Position numbers and translations under genes: made by a program | Part shown: in pieces, positions 1-8,550 of the stretch | How the letters are laid out: each line of letters begins with the position of its first letter | Numbering within the stretch: the first letter of the stretch is position 1 | The notes under the pieces: model-generated | Database searches by the model: none | Told to the model about the DNA's origin: nothing | The model's input: the letters and a program-made list of their open reading frames with translations, nothing else | Source of the DNA: CAZRAL01 sp964598005 | GTDB taxonomy: Bacteria > Pseudomonadota > Gammaproteobacteria > Burkholderiales > Usitatibacteraceae | Length of the DNA stretch: 42,635 nucleotides | Reading direction: 5' to 3' | NCBI GenBank assembly: GCA_964598005.1 | Contig: CAZRAL010000019.1 | Coordinates: forward strand, 1 to 42,635

Positions 1-44
1 AAGCCTATGCCGAGCTTCAGGCTCTGCGGAATGCGACTGCGTAA
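1..44 (+). CDS. 3' end of an upstream gene (partial)
   Basis: The window opens inside a reading frame that gives about 13 residues (A-Y-A-E-L-Q-A-L-R-N-A-T-A) and then a TAA at 42-44. The alanine- and leucine-rich tail resembles a protein C-terminus, but too little is present to name a family. It could also be chance, because a frame open for 44 bases is weak evidence. Confidence 0.3.
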   Translation, partial: AYAELQALRNATA

Positions 45-202
45 CATCAGTTAATTAAAAACAATTGACGGAAAACTGCGAGTCTTCCATGGTTTTCGTT
101 CTGGCAAAGAGTGTTTTTTTAATGGTATTACCATGGCCCTGCATCATTTTACAAAAAACACATATAGAGCTTGTTGAAACCGGCTCAGAAGTAATTTAAG
201 CG

Positions 203-3200
203 ATGACACAAAACAGTCTTTCGGAGTCCGCTACCAAAGCTACCGATGTCACTAAGCAGGCAAAAACGCCCGCTAACCAGAATATACACAGCCTATCTTT
301 TTGGCTGACTCTTACATTTGCCGCTGTTACATTGGGATTGGTTGCCGCGTTCGGGGCGATAGTAGTCTACGTCTCCTGGCAGATCGGGCTTGCCGATATG
401 CAGATTGCTTTATTACGCAATATATTCCTGTGGGGGGGAGGCATTGCTACCTTGATCTCCGTGCTGTTGGGCGTCATGGTTGCCAGGCGCCTGACCAAGC
501 CGATTCGACAGCTTGCCGAATCGTTACGGGTTCAGGACATAAATTACCCTCATTGGAAGACGATTGGTCATTCGGATTATCGCGAATTCGACCAACTGTC
601 TGATGCATTGCAAACATTAATCCAACGTTTCGGCAAACAGTACGACGATTTGTCTGTTAACGAACGAAAGTTTCGTGAAACGTTTGATCTGGTGGATATT
701 GGATTGGCGCATATCGATAATCACGGCCGATATCTTTTGCCCAATCGTAAATTTTGCGAGATTTTGGGCTACCAGGCACACGAATTGATTGGCCGGGAAT
801 TCTTTACTTTCACCTACCCGGAGGAGCGGCAGAACGAAGTTAATTTACTGCAAGAAGTATTGGCAGGTCGTAATGAAATTCCAAAAATCGAAAAACGATT
901 GGTCCGTAAAAACGGCGGTATTGCTTGGGTCAGACACTCTGCGGTGGTGGTGCGCGACGATAAAGGGCAATTTCTTTATGCACTGGCTGGAATCGAGGAT
1001 ATTTCCCAGTACCGTACCACGCAAGATACCCTAAAGGCGCTCAATGTATCGCTGAAAGCGATTGTCGAAACGTCACCGCTTGCTATTTATTCGGCTACCC
1101 CGAATGGTGTGGTGACGTTATGGAATCCTGCTGCCGAAAAAATTTTTGGGGTCACCGAGGAAGATATTCTGGGCCGCATTTCACCTCTTATCCCGCAGGC
1201 GCCAACTGAAAAGGCACTGGAAATTCGCCGCCGTGTTTTGGCGGGAGAAACGGTTCATAACTATGAAATTACCCTGGCGCGCGCTGCAGGCGCGGATATT
1301 GAAATAAGCGTTTCGGCCGCCCCGTTGCGTGGTGCCCGGCAAGAAGTTTTAGGCATTCTAGTGACCTGCTCGGATATTACCGACATGAAACGCACCGCGT
1401 TTGCGCTTGACCAGCAATTGCACTTTACCCAGGAGTTGCTGGAAGTTATTCCCAACCCGATTTTTTATAAAAATATTGCCGGGCAATATACGGGAGTCAA
1501 TCGTGCCTGGGAAGAATTCTTCAGCCATAAACGAGACTGGTTTATCGGTAAAAAAACAAGCGAGGTGCTGCCCAAGGATTTTGCTGATGTTGCCGAGCGT
1601 GAAGACAAGGAGGTATTGAACACTGGGGAGCTTTCTGCAGTCGAAATCAGTGTTGCGGATGGCAAAGGCAACATACGTCAGGTGGTCAGGCATCTAAGCC
1701 GGTTTACAAGTTCTGACGGAACCCCACAAGGACTGATTGGTGTGTTGACCGACATTACTGATTTCAAGCAGGTCGAAGAAGCATTGCGCGAGTCGGAGGG
1801 GCGATTCAAGGCATTGACAGAAAGTGCTATGGATATCGTAACGGTCTTTGATGCGGAAGGCATTATCCGCTATCAGAGTCCATCCGTGGCTCACTTGTTG
1901 GGGTACGCACCGGAGATGATGGTGGGGCGCAGTCAATTCGAAATTGTTCATCCCGAAGATGTTGAGCATTTACGAACCAAATTTTTCGAATTACTCGAGA
2001 AAGGCCAAATGGATAAGCCTGCGGAATTCCGTGTTCAGGCGCGTGACGGGAGCTGGCGCATGCTGGAATCGATTGGCAAAAATTGTCTCAATTTGCCTGC
2101 TGTGAAAGGGATCATCTTTAACACCCGCGATGTGACCGAACAACGGGAAATCCAGCGGCGCATACAGCATCTTGCCTTTCATGATGCGTTGACCGGATTG
2201 CCAAACCGGGCACTCATGCAGGACCGGGTTTCCCGGGCTATCAACCTGGCCGAACGCTCGGCTAAAAAATTAGCGGTGATGTTCATCGATATCGATAATT
2301 TCAAGAACATCAACGATACGCTGGGGCATGATGTTGGAGACGATTTGTTACGCGAAGTGGCGCGTCGCCTAACTGATTCGGTACGTACCCAGGATACCAT
2401 TGCCCGTCAAGGGGGAGACGAGTTTATTGTGCTGTTGGATCAGCTTGATGGACACCGCGGCGCTACCTTGGTGGCACAGAAGATTTTAGAGTCGCTGCGA
2501 GAGGTGTTTGTAGTGGGCGGACTGGAGCAGCATGTTTCGGGATCGGTCGGAATCGCTTTGTATCCAGAAGATGGACGTGATTCGCAAACGTTACTGAAGA
2601 ATGCTGATACGGCCATGTTCCACGGCAAGAGCCTCGGTAAAAACACTTATCAGTTTTTTACCCCGCAAATGAATATCGCGGTAAAGCGTCGCGCGGTAAT
2701 GGAATCCAGTTTACGTGCCGCTGTGAAAGAAGAGAGTTTCTCGCTGGTTTATCAACCGCAGATTGATCTTAATACTGGAGAAATTGTTGCTCTTGAAGCA
2801 TTGGTACGCTGGAACAGTGAGGAAAATGGCACGGTTATGCCCGGCGAATTTATTCCGCTTGCCGAGGAAACCGGATTGATCAGTGAAATAGGCGCCTGGG
2901 TGCTGTTTGAAAGCTGCCGGCAAAATTGCGAGTGGGTGAAGATGGGGTTGCCGTTAAGGCGCATGGCGGTCAATCTGTCTGCCCGGCAACTGGGCGATAA
3001 AGGTTTTATCGACATGCTGGAGCGGGTTCTGAAAGAAACGAGCCTGGATCCCGCCTTTTTGGAACTGGAGATTACCGAAACCCAAGTTATGAAGCAGGGG
3101 GAAGGCAGCGTTCAACTGTTAAATGAAATTGCCCAGATGGGCGTGCATCTTTCCGTGGATGATTTTGGAACTGGCTATTCCAGCTTGTCCTATCTCAAAC

Positions 3201-3487
3201 GATTGCCAATCAGTAAACTGAAAATTGATCAGAGCTTTGTCCGCGACATTACGGTCGATCCCAATGACATGGCGATTGTGGTGGCGATTATCAGCATGGC
3301 CAAGAGTCTCGGCCTCGACATTATTGCCGAGGGTATTGAAACAGCGGGCCAGCTTACCTTGTTGCGAGCCAAGGGCTGCAGTGTAGGGCAGGGATATTAT
3401 TTCAGCGTTCCTATGTCCGCAGAGGATTTGCTGCCCATGTTGAAAAAACGTTCCGTTTTTGAAGAGGCCTCGATTCTGGCATCATGA
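203..3487 (+). CDS. Membrane PAS-GGDEF-EAL cyclic-di-GMP signalling protein
   Basis: A 1094-residue inner-membrane sensor predicted to make and break cyclic-di-GMP. Two hydrophobic segments (about residues 33-59 and 72-93) are followed by a HAMP-like linker to about 145. Four PAS/PAC repeats follow (about 155-270, 278-395, 402-525, 535-655), then the GGDEF domain (about 660-820) and the EAL domain (about 830-1080). The cyclase motif GGDEF is intact at 737-741. An RTQD inhibitory-site motif lies exactly five residues before it. The phosphodiesterase domain keeps EAL (865-867), DDFGTGYSS and AEGIET, so both halves look catalytically competent. It is transcribed alone and ends 6 bases from the stop of the opposing methyltransferase gene. 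The ligands of the PAS domains cannot be read from sequence. Confidence 0.93.
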   Translation: MTQNSLSESATKATDVTKQAKTPANQNIHSLSFWLTLTFAAVTLGLVAAFGAIVVYVSWQIGLADMQIALLRNIFLWGGGIATLISVLLGVMVARRLTKPIRQLAESLRVQDINYPHWKTIGHSDYREFDQLSDALQTLIQRFGKQYDDLSVNERKFRETFDLVDIGLAHIDNHGRYLLPNRKFCEILGYQAHELIGREFFTFTYPEERQNEVNLLQEVLAGRNEIPKIEKRLVRKNGGIAWVRHSAVVVRDDKGQFLYALAGIEDISQYRTTQDTLKALNVSLKAIVETSPLAIYSATPNGVVTLWNPAAEKIFGVTEEDILGRISPLIPQAPTEKALEIRRRVLAGETVHNYEITLARAAGADIEISVSAAPLRGARQEVLGILVTCSDITDMKRTAFALDQQLHFTQELLEVIPNPIFYKNIAGQYTGVNRAWEEFFSHKRDWFIGKKTSEVLPKDFADVAEREDKEVLNTGELSAVEISVADGKGNIRQVVRHLSRFTSSDGTPQGLIGVLTDITDFKQVEEALRESEGRFKALTESAMDIVTVFDAEGIIRYQSPSVAHLLGYAPEMMVGRSQFEIVHPEDVEHLRTKFFELLEKGQMDKPAEFRVQARDGSWRMLESIGKNCLNLPAVKGIIFNTRDVTEQREIQRRIQHLAFHDALTGLPNRALMQDRVSRAINLAERSAKKLAVMFIDIDNFKNINDTLGHDVGDDLLREVARRLTDSVRTQDTIARQGGDEFIVLLDQLDGHRGATLVAQKILESLREVFVVGGLEQHVSGSVGIALYPEDGRDSQTLLKNADTAMFHGKSLGKNTYQFFTPQMNIAVKRRAVMESSLRAAVKEESFSLVYQPQIDLNTGEIVALEALVRWNSEENGTVMPGEFIPLAEETGLISEIGAWVLFESCRQNCEWVKMGLPLRRMAVNLSARQLGDKGFIDMLERVLKETSLDPAFLELEITETQVMKQGEGSVQLLNEIAQMGVHLSVDDFGTGYSSLSYLKRLPISKLKIDQSFVRDITVDPNDMAIVVAIISMAKSLGLDIIAEGIETAGQLTLLRAKGCSVGQGYYFSVPMSAEDLLPMLKKRSVFEEASILAS

Positions 3488-3493
3488 AAACGG

Positions 3494-4225
3494 CTATTGC
3501 GCGGCGCTGAGCAGCAAAAACAAGGCCGGTTTTTTATCAAGCTCGACACAAATGGTTTTCCATTCAGCTACGGTTTGAGTCCGGATCCACTGATCTGGTG
3601 CCGTCAGATTCACGGCCAAACACAGCAACGTAGTGGAGGTGAGGCTGGCGAGCAAATCGTTCAGCAGTGCGGTATTGCGGTAGGGCGTTTCAATAAATAA
3701 CTGGGTCGATTTTTTCTTCCTCGACTCCTGCTCCAGTTTCTGAATCATTCTGATCCTTGCGGCTCTTTCTTGTGGCAGGTATCCGTGAAAGGAAAAGTGC
3801 TGGCCATTCAGCCCGCTGGCCATTAATCCCAGCAGAATCGATGAGGGGCCAATGCAAGGCGATACGGGCACACGGTGAGTGTGTGCCAGGGCGACCAGTT
3901 TTGCGCCAGGATCGGCTACCCCCGGAGCGCCTGCCTCCGAGATGACAGCCGCATCCTTGCCGGAAAGCAGGGGTGCCAATAATTCATCCAGCAGGTGATC
4001 AGGTGTATGTTCATTTAATTCGCCAATGGTGATTTGCTGCAGGGGATGCAATGGTCCAATCGTCTTCAAGAATTGTCGTGCAGTTTTGGCATTTTCCGCA
4101 ATGAAATAATCGAGTCGATTAACCAGCTGGATCACTTCTGCCGGCAAGGTCGCGGCAGGGGAGAAGGGTACGGTCAGGTTGGTCGGAATGAGAAATAATG
4201 TGCCTGGCCTTGTAATTTGCGTCAT
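3494..4225 (-). CDS. RsmI-like SAM-dependent methyltransferase (tetrapyrrole methylase fold)
   Basis: A 243-residue protein of the family that includes RsmI, the 16S rRNA ribose methyltransferase. Family marks are the N-terminal GTLFLIPTNL strand, the FIAENAKTARQFLK segment, the glycine-rich ISEAGAPGVADPG loop that binds S-adenosylmethionine, and GPSSILLGLMASG followed by FHGYLPQ. It is about 40 residues shorter than E. coli RsmI and lacks that protein's C-terminal extension. It may therefore be a paralogue with another target rather than RsmI itself. Its ATG overlaps the maf TGA by four bases (ATGA), so the two are probably translationally coupled. Confidence 0.85.
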   Translation of the reverse strand: MTQITRPGTLFLIPTNLTVPFSPAATLPAEVIQLVNRLDYFIAENAKTARQFLKTIGPLHPLQQITIGELNEHTPDHLLDELLAPLLSGKDAAVISEAGAPGVADPGAKLVALAHTHRVPVSPCIGPSSILLGLMASGLNGQHFSFHGYLPQERAARIRMIQKLEQESRKKKSTQLFIETPYRNTALLNDLLASLTSTTLLCLAVNLTAPDQWIRTQTVAEWKTICVELDKKPALFLLLSAAQ

Positions 4226-4809
4226 GCCAGCACCTGTACGCCTTCATTGAGGAGCATATTGTTCAGTGCAATCAATGGCAATCCAATGAGGGCGGTTGGA
4301 TCATCCGAAGTCATGCAACTCATGAGTGCCACGCCAAGCCCTTCCGATTTTGCGCTTCCTGCGCAATCCAGTGCATCCTCGCGATCCAGATAGACCGCCA
4401 TTTCACTATCGGAATAATTACGAAAATGTACGGTTGTAGAAACAACCTGGGACTGTATTTGCCCGGTTTCCGTGTTGAACAGACAAATTCCGCTATGAAA
4501 TATCAATTGACGGTTACGCATCGCCTGAAGTTGCAGGATTGCCGCTGCCCGTGCCCCAGGCTTGCCGATGTGGCGCCCGTCGAGATCAGCAACCTGATCG
4601 GCGCCAATAATCAAAGCTTGCGGAAAAGTTGCCCTAGCGCTTTTTGCCTTACTGATAGCCAGCCGTAACGCTGTAGCGCGAGGTTGTTCACCCGGCAAAG
4701 GGCTTTCGTCAATGGTGGGTTTAAAAGTTTGAAAAGGGAACTGCAAACGGGCAAGCAGCTCTGCCCGGTAGCGGGATGTCGAAGCCAAAACCAGAATTTT
4801 TTTGTTCAA
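4222..4809 (-). CDS. maf: Maf-like nucleotide pyrophosphatase
   Basis: A Maf/YceF-family nucleoside triphosphate pyrophosphatase, which clears non-canonical or modified nucleotides in the cytoplasm. The signature LASTSRYRAELL lies at the N-terminus. It is followed by DESPLPGE, the IIGADQVADLDG segment with the conserved acidic residues, HIGKPG, and the C-terminal SCMTSDDPTALIGLPL. The frame stays open to an ATG at 4857, but the first 16 codons from there overlap a decayed Rhs reading frame and do not resemble Maf. TTG at 4807-4809 gives the family-like start N-K-K-I-L-V-L-A-S-T-S. No convincing ribosome-binding site precedes either start, consistent with loss of the native upstream region. 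Confidence 0.85.
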   Translation of the reverse strand: MNKKILVLASTSRYRAELLARLQFPFQTFKPTIDESPLPGEQPRATALRLAISKAKSARATFPQALIIGADQVADLDGRHIGKPGARAAAILQLQAMRNRQLIFHSGICLFNTETGQIQSQVVSTTVHFRNYSDSEMAVYLDREDALDCAGSAKSEGLGVALMSCMTSDDPTALIGLPLIALNNMLLNEGVQVLA

Positions 4810-4816
4810 AATCAAA

Positions 4817-4956
4817 AAGTCCAGTCGGATCGCTATTGTTAAGCGGATCCCCCACATATGAGTAAATATTCAACTCCCGCCACCAGCCCCTGATAGGATC
4901 TTCACTGCGAAGCGTTTCAGAACGGGATCATAATAGCGCACCCGATAAAAAATAAC
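4817..4956 (-). pseudogene. Rhs/YD-repeat protein remnant: end of the core domain
   Basis: Read leftward, this encodes FYRVRYYDPVLKRFA. After a single-base frameshift it continues as EDPIRGWWRELNIYSYV and then GDPLNNSDPTGL. This is the diagnostic end of the Rhs core (typical form RYYDPxxGRFxSEDPIG...NLYAYVGxxPxNxxDPxGL). Restoring one base between GCA and GTG rebuilds RFASEDPI. Everything upstream (YD repeats) and the variable toxin tip are missing. The fragment ends at DPTGL only 7 bases before the candidate maf start. It is a fossil of a polymorphic-toxin gene, not an expressed protein. Confidence 0.75.
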
Positions 4957-4984
4957 TGCGAAAAGTGCCCAAAAAAATGAGATG

Positions 4985-5200
4985 CCTTGCTCTGCTATTA
5001 ATATCGTCTGGCTGCAGAAACGTCTGGACGAGTCCAACGACAATCTCGACCAGATGATCCACGCCAGCCCGCTCTGGCAACACAAGGCAGAACTCATGCT
5101 ATCCATTTCCGGTATCGGTCGATTGACATCTACGACGTTTCTGGTAGTCCTGCCTGAAATCAGCAGCCTGTTACGACGCGAGATCAGCGGCTTGTCCGTG
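4985..5200 (+). pseudogene. IS110-family transposase fragment
   Basis: About 70 residues match the C-terminal (transposase_20) domain of IS110/IS1111 transposases. The pattern is L-x-x-R-L-D-E-S-x-x-x-L-D-Q-M-I, then SPLW, the SISGIGRLTS motif (usually SVPGIG), LVVLPEI and RREISGLS. The N-terminal DEDD domain is absent, and after GLS the frame no longer follows the family, which would continue with GVAP. No terminal repeats can be recognised. The fragment runs opposite to the adjoining Rhs remnant and was probably part of the event that reshaped this junction. Confidence 0.7.
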
Positions 5201-5491
5201 ACTTGCGTACAATCTGCCAGAATGCCAATGTCCATGCGCTTGTTCAAGCATCGGTTAAGTCATGTCGGGCGTCCGGCGCTTTTGCTGAGTCCGTTATCCT
5301 AACCCGGCGTTCGAGGGGACACGCGAACGGGCGCTTTCAATTATCATTTGGGCATCGGCGCGCGCGCGTAAATGAGGATTTTGAGCCACCGTGCAACGCC
5401 GTTATGTCAAGCGCAGCAAGCCTCGAAAGAAGTCTATTGTGATCACAGGCTTCGTTATTAGCAACAGCAGCAGAGAAACCATGAAAGAGCA
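5201..5491. other. Gene-free spacer between IS110 debris and gspC
   Basis: No credible gene is present. An 18-codon leucine-rich open stretch reads leftward from about 5482 but has no recognisable homology. A GC-rich block with the alternating run gcgcgcgcg lies near 5358-5370. If gspC were in a normal type II secretion operon, gspD would be expected on this side, and no trace of a secretin gene is visible. Confidence 0.5.
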
Positions 5492-6304
5492 TCAGTTTTT
5501 TATGCTATAGGTCAACATGAGCGGTGTACTGCCGCGCCGCACTTCAGCCCGAATTTGGGACGTGGTGGCGAATTGCTGGTACAACCTGGCGAGGTCGCCC
5601 GTGTTGTTGACCGGCTGGCCGTTTATGTTGACGATCAGATCCCCGGTCTTGAGACCCAGCTTCTCGGAAAGGGTGCCGACTGGCGCGTCTTCGACGCGAA
5701 TGCCTCCACTGGCAGCAGGGGCGATGCGGCCCAGAAAATTGAGCTGCCGGGTATCTTGTAAAACATTATTGAGCTCTTCGCGTGAAAGGCTGTAGGAATT
5801 GGGGCTGGGCTGGGAAACAGCGAGACGAAACCCTGCAGCCGATGGGCTAGCCGAATTTGGTTTGGCGGTATGGCTTGATACACGCTCTTCGATATTGATC
5901 CGTTCCCGTAGGCGAGCGCCTGACACATAGATGTGATCGGGGTGGACTTCAGCCAGTTTTACCCCGGGCTGAATTTCCTCTCCCAACGAGATGGCGCGAT
6001 CTTTCCCACCCAGATTGACCACGGCAGCGGAGAGGGTTTTGCCATCTGCGGCGAATACGCCTTTAAGCCGAATGGTGCTGGTTTCTGAGGGTTGCATAGG
6101 CAGGGTATCCCGTGCGTCACCAAACAGGTTACGTGACTGGGCACTATCTTCCGACGAGGTGTCCGTCCTGGCGGAGAGCAGGGGCATAGGTTTGTTGTAT
6201 GGTGCGAGGATTTGCCAGATCCACCATGCCAGTTGCAACCCCAGTACAACGATCAAGGCATAGAACAGCGCCATGATGGATTTATTGAATGCCGTTTCGT
6301 TCAT
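5492..6304 (-). CDS. gspC: Type II secretion protein C (GspC-like), PDZ-containing
   Basis: A 270-residue bitopic inner-membrane protein. A short cytoplasmic N-terminus is followed by one hydrophobic helix (ALFYALIVVLGLQLAWWIW, about residues 10-30). Next comes a periplasmic HR domain containing RNLFG and a beta-rich segment (IRLKGVFAADGKTLSAAVV). The C-terminal PDZ domain contains GLKTGDLIVNINGQPV. GspC normally links the inner-membrane platform to the outer-membrane secretin. The chosen ATG at 6302-6304 overlaps the stop of the binding-protein gene as ATGA. The frame extends 13 codons further upstream, but only into that gene. No other secretion gene is in the window, so a different PDZ adaptor role remains possible. 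Confidence 0.75.
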   Translation of the reverse strand: MNETAFNKSIMALFYALIVVLGLQLAWWIWQILAPYNKPMPLLSARTDTSSEDSAQSRNLFGDARDTLPMQPSETSTIRLKGVFAADGKTLSAAVVNLGGKDRAISLGEEIQPGVKLAEVHPDHIYVSGARLRERINIEERVSSHTAKPNSASPSAAGFRLAVSQPSPNSYSLSREELNNVLQDTRQLNFLGRIAPAASGGIRVEDAPVGTLSEKLGLKTGDLIVNINGQPVNNTGDLARLYQQFATTSQIRAEVRRGSTPLMLTYSIKN

Positions 6305-8076
6305 CGGTGCATCTTGGAAAGGTCGATGTCCAGATAACGCCATGGTTCATGCGCAAAGGGATGTTTTTTGTAGCCGATCACCCAGGGATGAATCAGGATC
6401 GTTCCTTGTTTCAGGGTGTTGATGCGCCATGGATTGTAAACCCATATCAGCCTGACCATTTGTTGATAGAGCGCGGTGCGTTCGGGAGAATCCGGCATGC
6501 GTTTACTGCGTTCGTATAACGCATCAAATTCGGGTAGCGAAAACAGCGTGTAGTTGGCACCACCGATCGATTTGCTCCAGAACAGTTGCAGAAAATTTTC
6601 TCCATCGGGATAGTCAGCAATCCAGCCATAGGTAAACATAGGCATTTTGCCTTGTTGAGCAATTTTGCGCAGGTCGGGCAGTTTTTCCACTTTATCGAAG
6701 GTCATGCGAATGCCGATTGCGTCCATGGCGCGCCGCCACAATTCATTGCGGCTTTTGGCGCGCGCGTCGGGCGTGGTGGCCTGATCGATGGTCAGCGGGG
6801 CGCCATTCGGCATTTCGCGATAACCATCGCCATTGCGGTCAACATAGCCATACAGGTCGAGCAGCGCTTTGGCGCGGGCAGGATTGTATTCGAGTGTGGG
6901 CGTGCGTTCCGCCACATAGCCAGCCATGCCTTCGGCAATGGGTGAGTAGGCCTTCAGCGCCTGATTTTTTTCCACGACGCGAATTTCATCTTCTACCGGA
7001 TAAGCCAGCGAAATGGCGCGCCGCAAGGCGATTTTTTCCGGCGAATAACCGCCCAGCACCGGGTCGTTCATATTGAACGTGGTGTAGGTGAGCCAGGCCA
7101 CTTCGTCTGGACGCGCCGTTACGCCACGTTTGGCCAGATTAGGCGCCAGACGGCCTCCTGGCATACCGTTTTCTATAAACGGGGTAGGAAGCGGGCGAAT
7201 GTAATCGTGTTCTTCGCTCAGGAAGGCCAGCCAGCGCGGCTGCTCTTCTTCGATGATGCTGACTTCGATACGCCCTGCCAGAGGCAGGCGCTTGCCTTTC
7301 AAATGCGCCACTATGGCGGCGTCACGCGGATCGTCACTGCCGATACTGGTGAAGTATTCTTCACGAAAATCGGGATTGGCTTCCAGCACAATACGTGAGG
7401 CACGGCGCCATTCCTTAAGTCGGTAAGGGCCAGTGCCCACCGGGTGTTCGCCGAATGCAGCGCCGTAATATTCGACCACTTCGCGCGCAACAGCGGCGGT
7501 GGGCGGCATGGCCAGAATATAGGAAAGGTTGTAATCCGGTTCCTTGAGACGAATGATTAAGGTGTAGGGATCGGGAGCTTCAAGTCCGGGAATAGGCCGG
7601 TCGTAATCAAACTTGCCACTTTTTTTTGCTTCGGCGGTTAATTCGTCTCCTCCCACCAGTTTGCCCTCCAGCAGAAACAGCCATTGGGAACGCAGTTTCG
7701 GGTCGAGAATGCGCTTCCAGCTGTAAATGTAGTCGGCGGCCACCAGCTCATGGCGTTTGCCCCGGAAAGCCGGATCGTCCGGAAAACGGATGCCCCGTTT
7801 CAGCTTGAGAGTATAGGTGCGGCCATCAGCGCTGATTTCCGGCAGTGTCGCTGCAGTGCGCGGCTGCAGGCGGACCGGCCGTGCCAGGTGGTCATACTGA
7901 AGCAGGGTGTCGTAAATATGATCGCAGAATGTACCGGATAATTCGTCCGATTCCACAGCACAGTCAAACGTGCGTTCGCTGGACTGGTACGCGGTACGGA
8001 TAATCTTGCTCGCATCGGCGGCATGAACCATCCCGGCATAAAGCAAGGAAAGTGTGACGGCAATTATGAATTTCAT
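6301..8076 (-). CDS. Family-5 ABC transporter solute-binding protein
   Basis: A 591-residue periplasmic binding protein of the oligopeptide/dipeptide class (SBP_bac_5). The first 19 residues form a signal peptide ending A-H-A-A-D. Family marks include LKRGIRFPDDPAF, DYIYSWKRILDP, VGTGPYRLKEW and YNPARAKALLDLYGY. The latter half contains YGWIADYPDGENFLQLFWS, also typical. No permease or ATPase genes adjoin it, so its transporter must be encoded elsewhere or it serves another purpose. It follows the NTF2-like gene by 16 bases and is coupled to gspC through an ATGA overlap, which places it inside the leftward ars-to-gspC run. The substrate cannot be assigned. Confidence 0.87.
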   Translation of the reverse strand: MKFIIAVTLSLLYAGMVHAADASKIIRTAYQSSERTFDCAVESDELSGTFCDHIYDTLLQYDHLARPVRLQPRTAATLPEISADGRTYTLKLKRGIRFPDDPAFRGKRHELVAADYIYSWKRILDPKLRSQWLFLLEGKLVGGDELTAEAKKSGKFDYDRPIPGLEAPDPYTLIIRLKEPDYNLSYILAMPPTAAVAREVVEYYGAAFGEHPVGTGPYRLKEWRRASRIVLEANPDFREEYFTSIGSDDPRDAAIVAHLKGKRLPLAGRIEVSIIEEEQPRWLAFLSEEHDYIRPLPTPFIENGMPGGRLAPNLAKRGVTARPDEVAWLTYTTFNMNDPVLGGYSPEKIALRRAISLAYPVEDEIRVVEKNQALKAYSPIAEGMAGYVAERTPTLEYNPARAKALLDLYGYVDRNGDGYREMPNGAPLTIDQATTPDARAKSRNELWRRAMDAIGIRMTFDKVEKLPDLRKIAQQGKMPMFTYGWIADYPDGENFLQLFWSKSIGGANYTLFSLPEFDALYERSKRMPDSPERTALYQQMVRLIWVYNPWRINTLKQGTILIHPWVIGYKKHPFAHEPWRYLDIDLSKMHR

Positions 8077-8092
8077 CCGATGCCGCTACGTT

Positions 8093-8524
8093 CTAATGCA
8101 GGATGCGCGCAGTGCCTTGTTCTTCAGCTGTCGTTCCATCCGGAGACGAGCAAGCGTGGCGGATCACCATGCGCCAGCCAGCAGGCGTAAGCAGATAAAC
8201 GTTGGTGGCCAATACCGGTGCAATATTGCGCGCTTCGGAAGGCAGAATGAGCGACTCGTAGAGCGAATGAATCGCCAGCGTCGGACTTTGATGCTTGCGC
8301 AGTTCGCTGACCCTGAATTTGGGGCCAGGTCCGTGACTGAAAATATCCACCCAGCTGGTGCGTATCGCTTCGAATCCGGCAAAGCGCGGGCCGTAGGGAT
8401 GAATGCAAACCGTTTGATCGTCGATGGCCCAAACAGCCATCATGGCACTCAGATTGGCGCGCTCAAGCGCATCGTAAAATGCTGCCTCCGCGTCTTCCGG
8501 GGTGGGGAACAATTTTTTTTGCAT
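8093..8524 (-). CDS. NTF2/SnoaL-like domain protein
   Basis: A 143-residue soluble protein with the NTF2-like alpha+beta cone pattern. An N-terminal helix (TPEDAEAAFYDALERANLSA) is followed by MMAVWAIDDQTVCIHPYGPRFAGFEAIRTSW. The W-x-x-D-x-x-x-x-x-H-P arrangement and the later LLTPAGWRMVIRHAC strand are characteristic of SnoaL_3/DUF4440-type members. These are often small-molecule binding domains of unknown substrate. It starts 26 bases after the aquaporin stop and precedes the binding-protein gene, so it is probably co-transcribed with the arsenic genes. Nothing in the sequence ties it directly to arsenic. Confidence 0.7.
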   Translation of the reverse strand: MQKKLFPTPEDAEAAFYDALERANLSAMMAVWAIDDQTVCIHPYGPRFAGFEAIRTSWVDIFSHGPGPKFRVSELRKHQSPTLAIHSLYESLILPSEARNIAPVLATNVYLLTPAGWRMVIRHACSSPDGTTAEEQGTARILH

Positions 8525-8550
8525 GTCGCAATGATACTACGCACAACAGG

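Noticed and set aside
4807..4857. Longer maf start at ATG 4857
   Set aside because: Those 16 codons overlap the Rhs core remnant in another frame and do not look like a Maf N-terminus, so the TTG at 4809 is preferred.
4222..4956. Maf as the toxin tip of an Rhs protein
   Set aside because: The Rhs frame and the maf frame differ by one base, the Rhs part has its own frameshift, and maf sits in a normal coupled pair with an rsmI-like gene.
5203..5442. 79-codon open frame after the IS110 fragment
   Set aside because: Arginine-rich, no ribosome-binding site and no recognisable motif; probably chance in GC-rich DNA.
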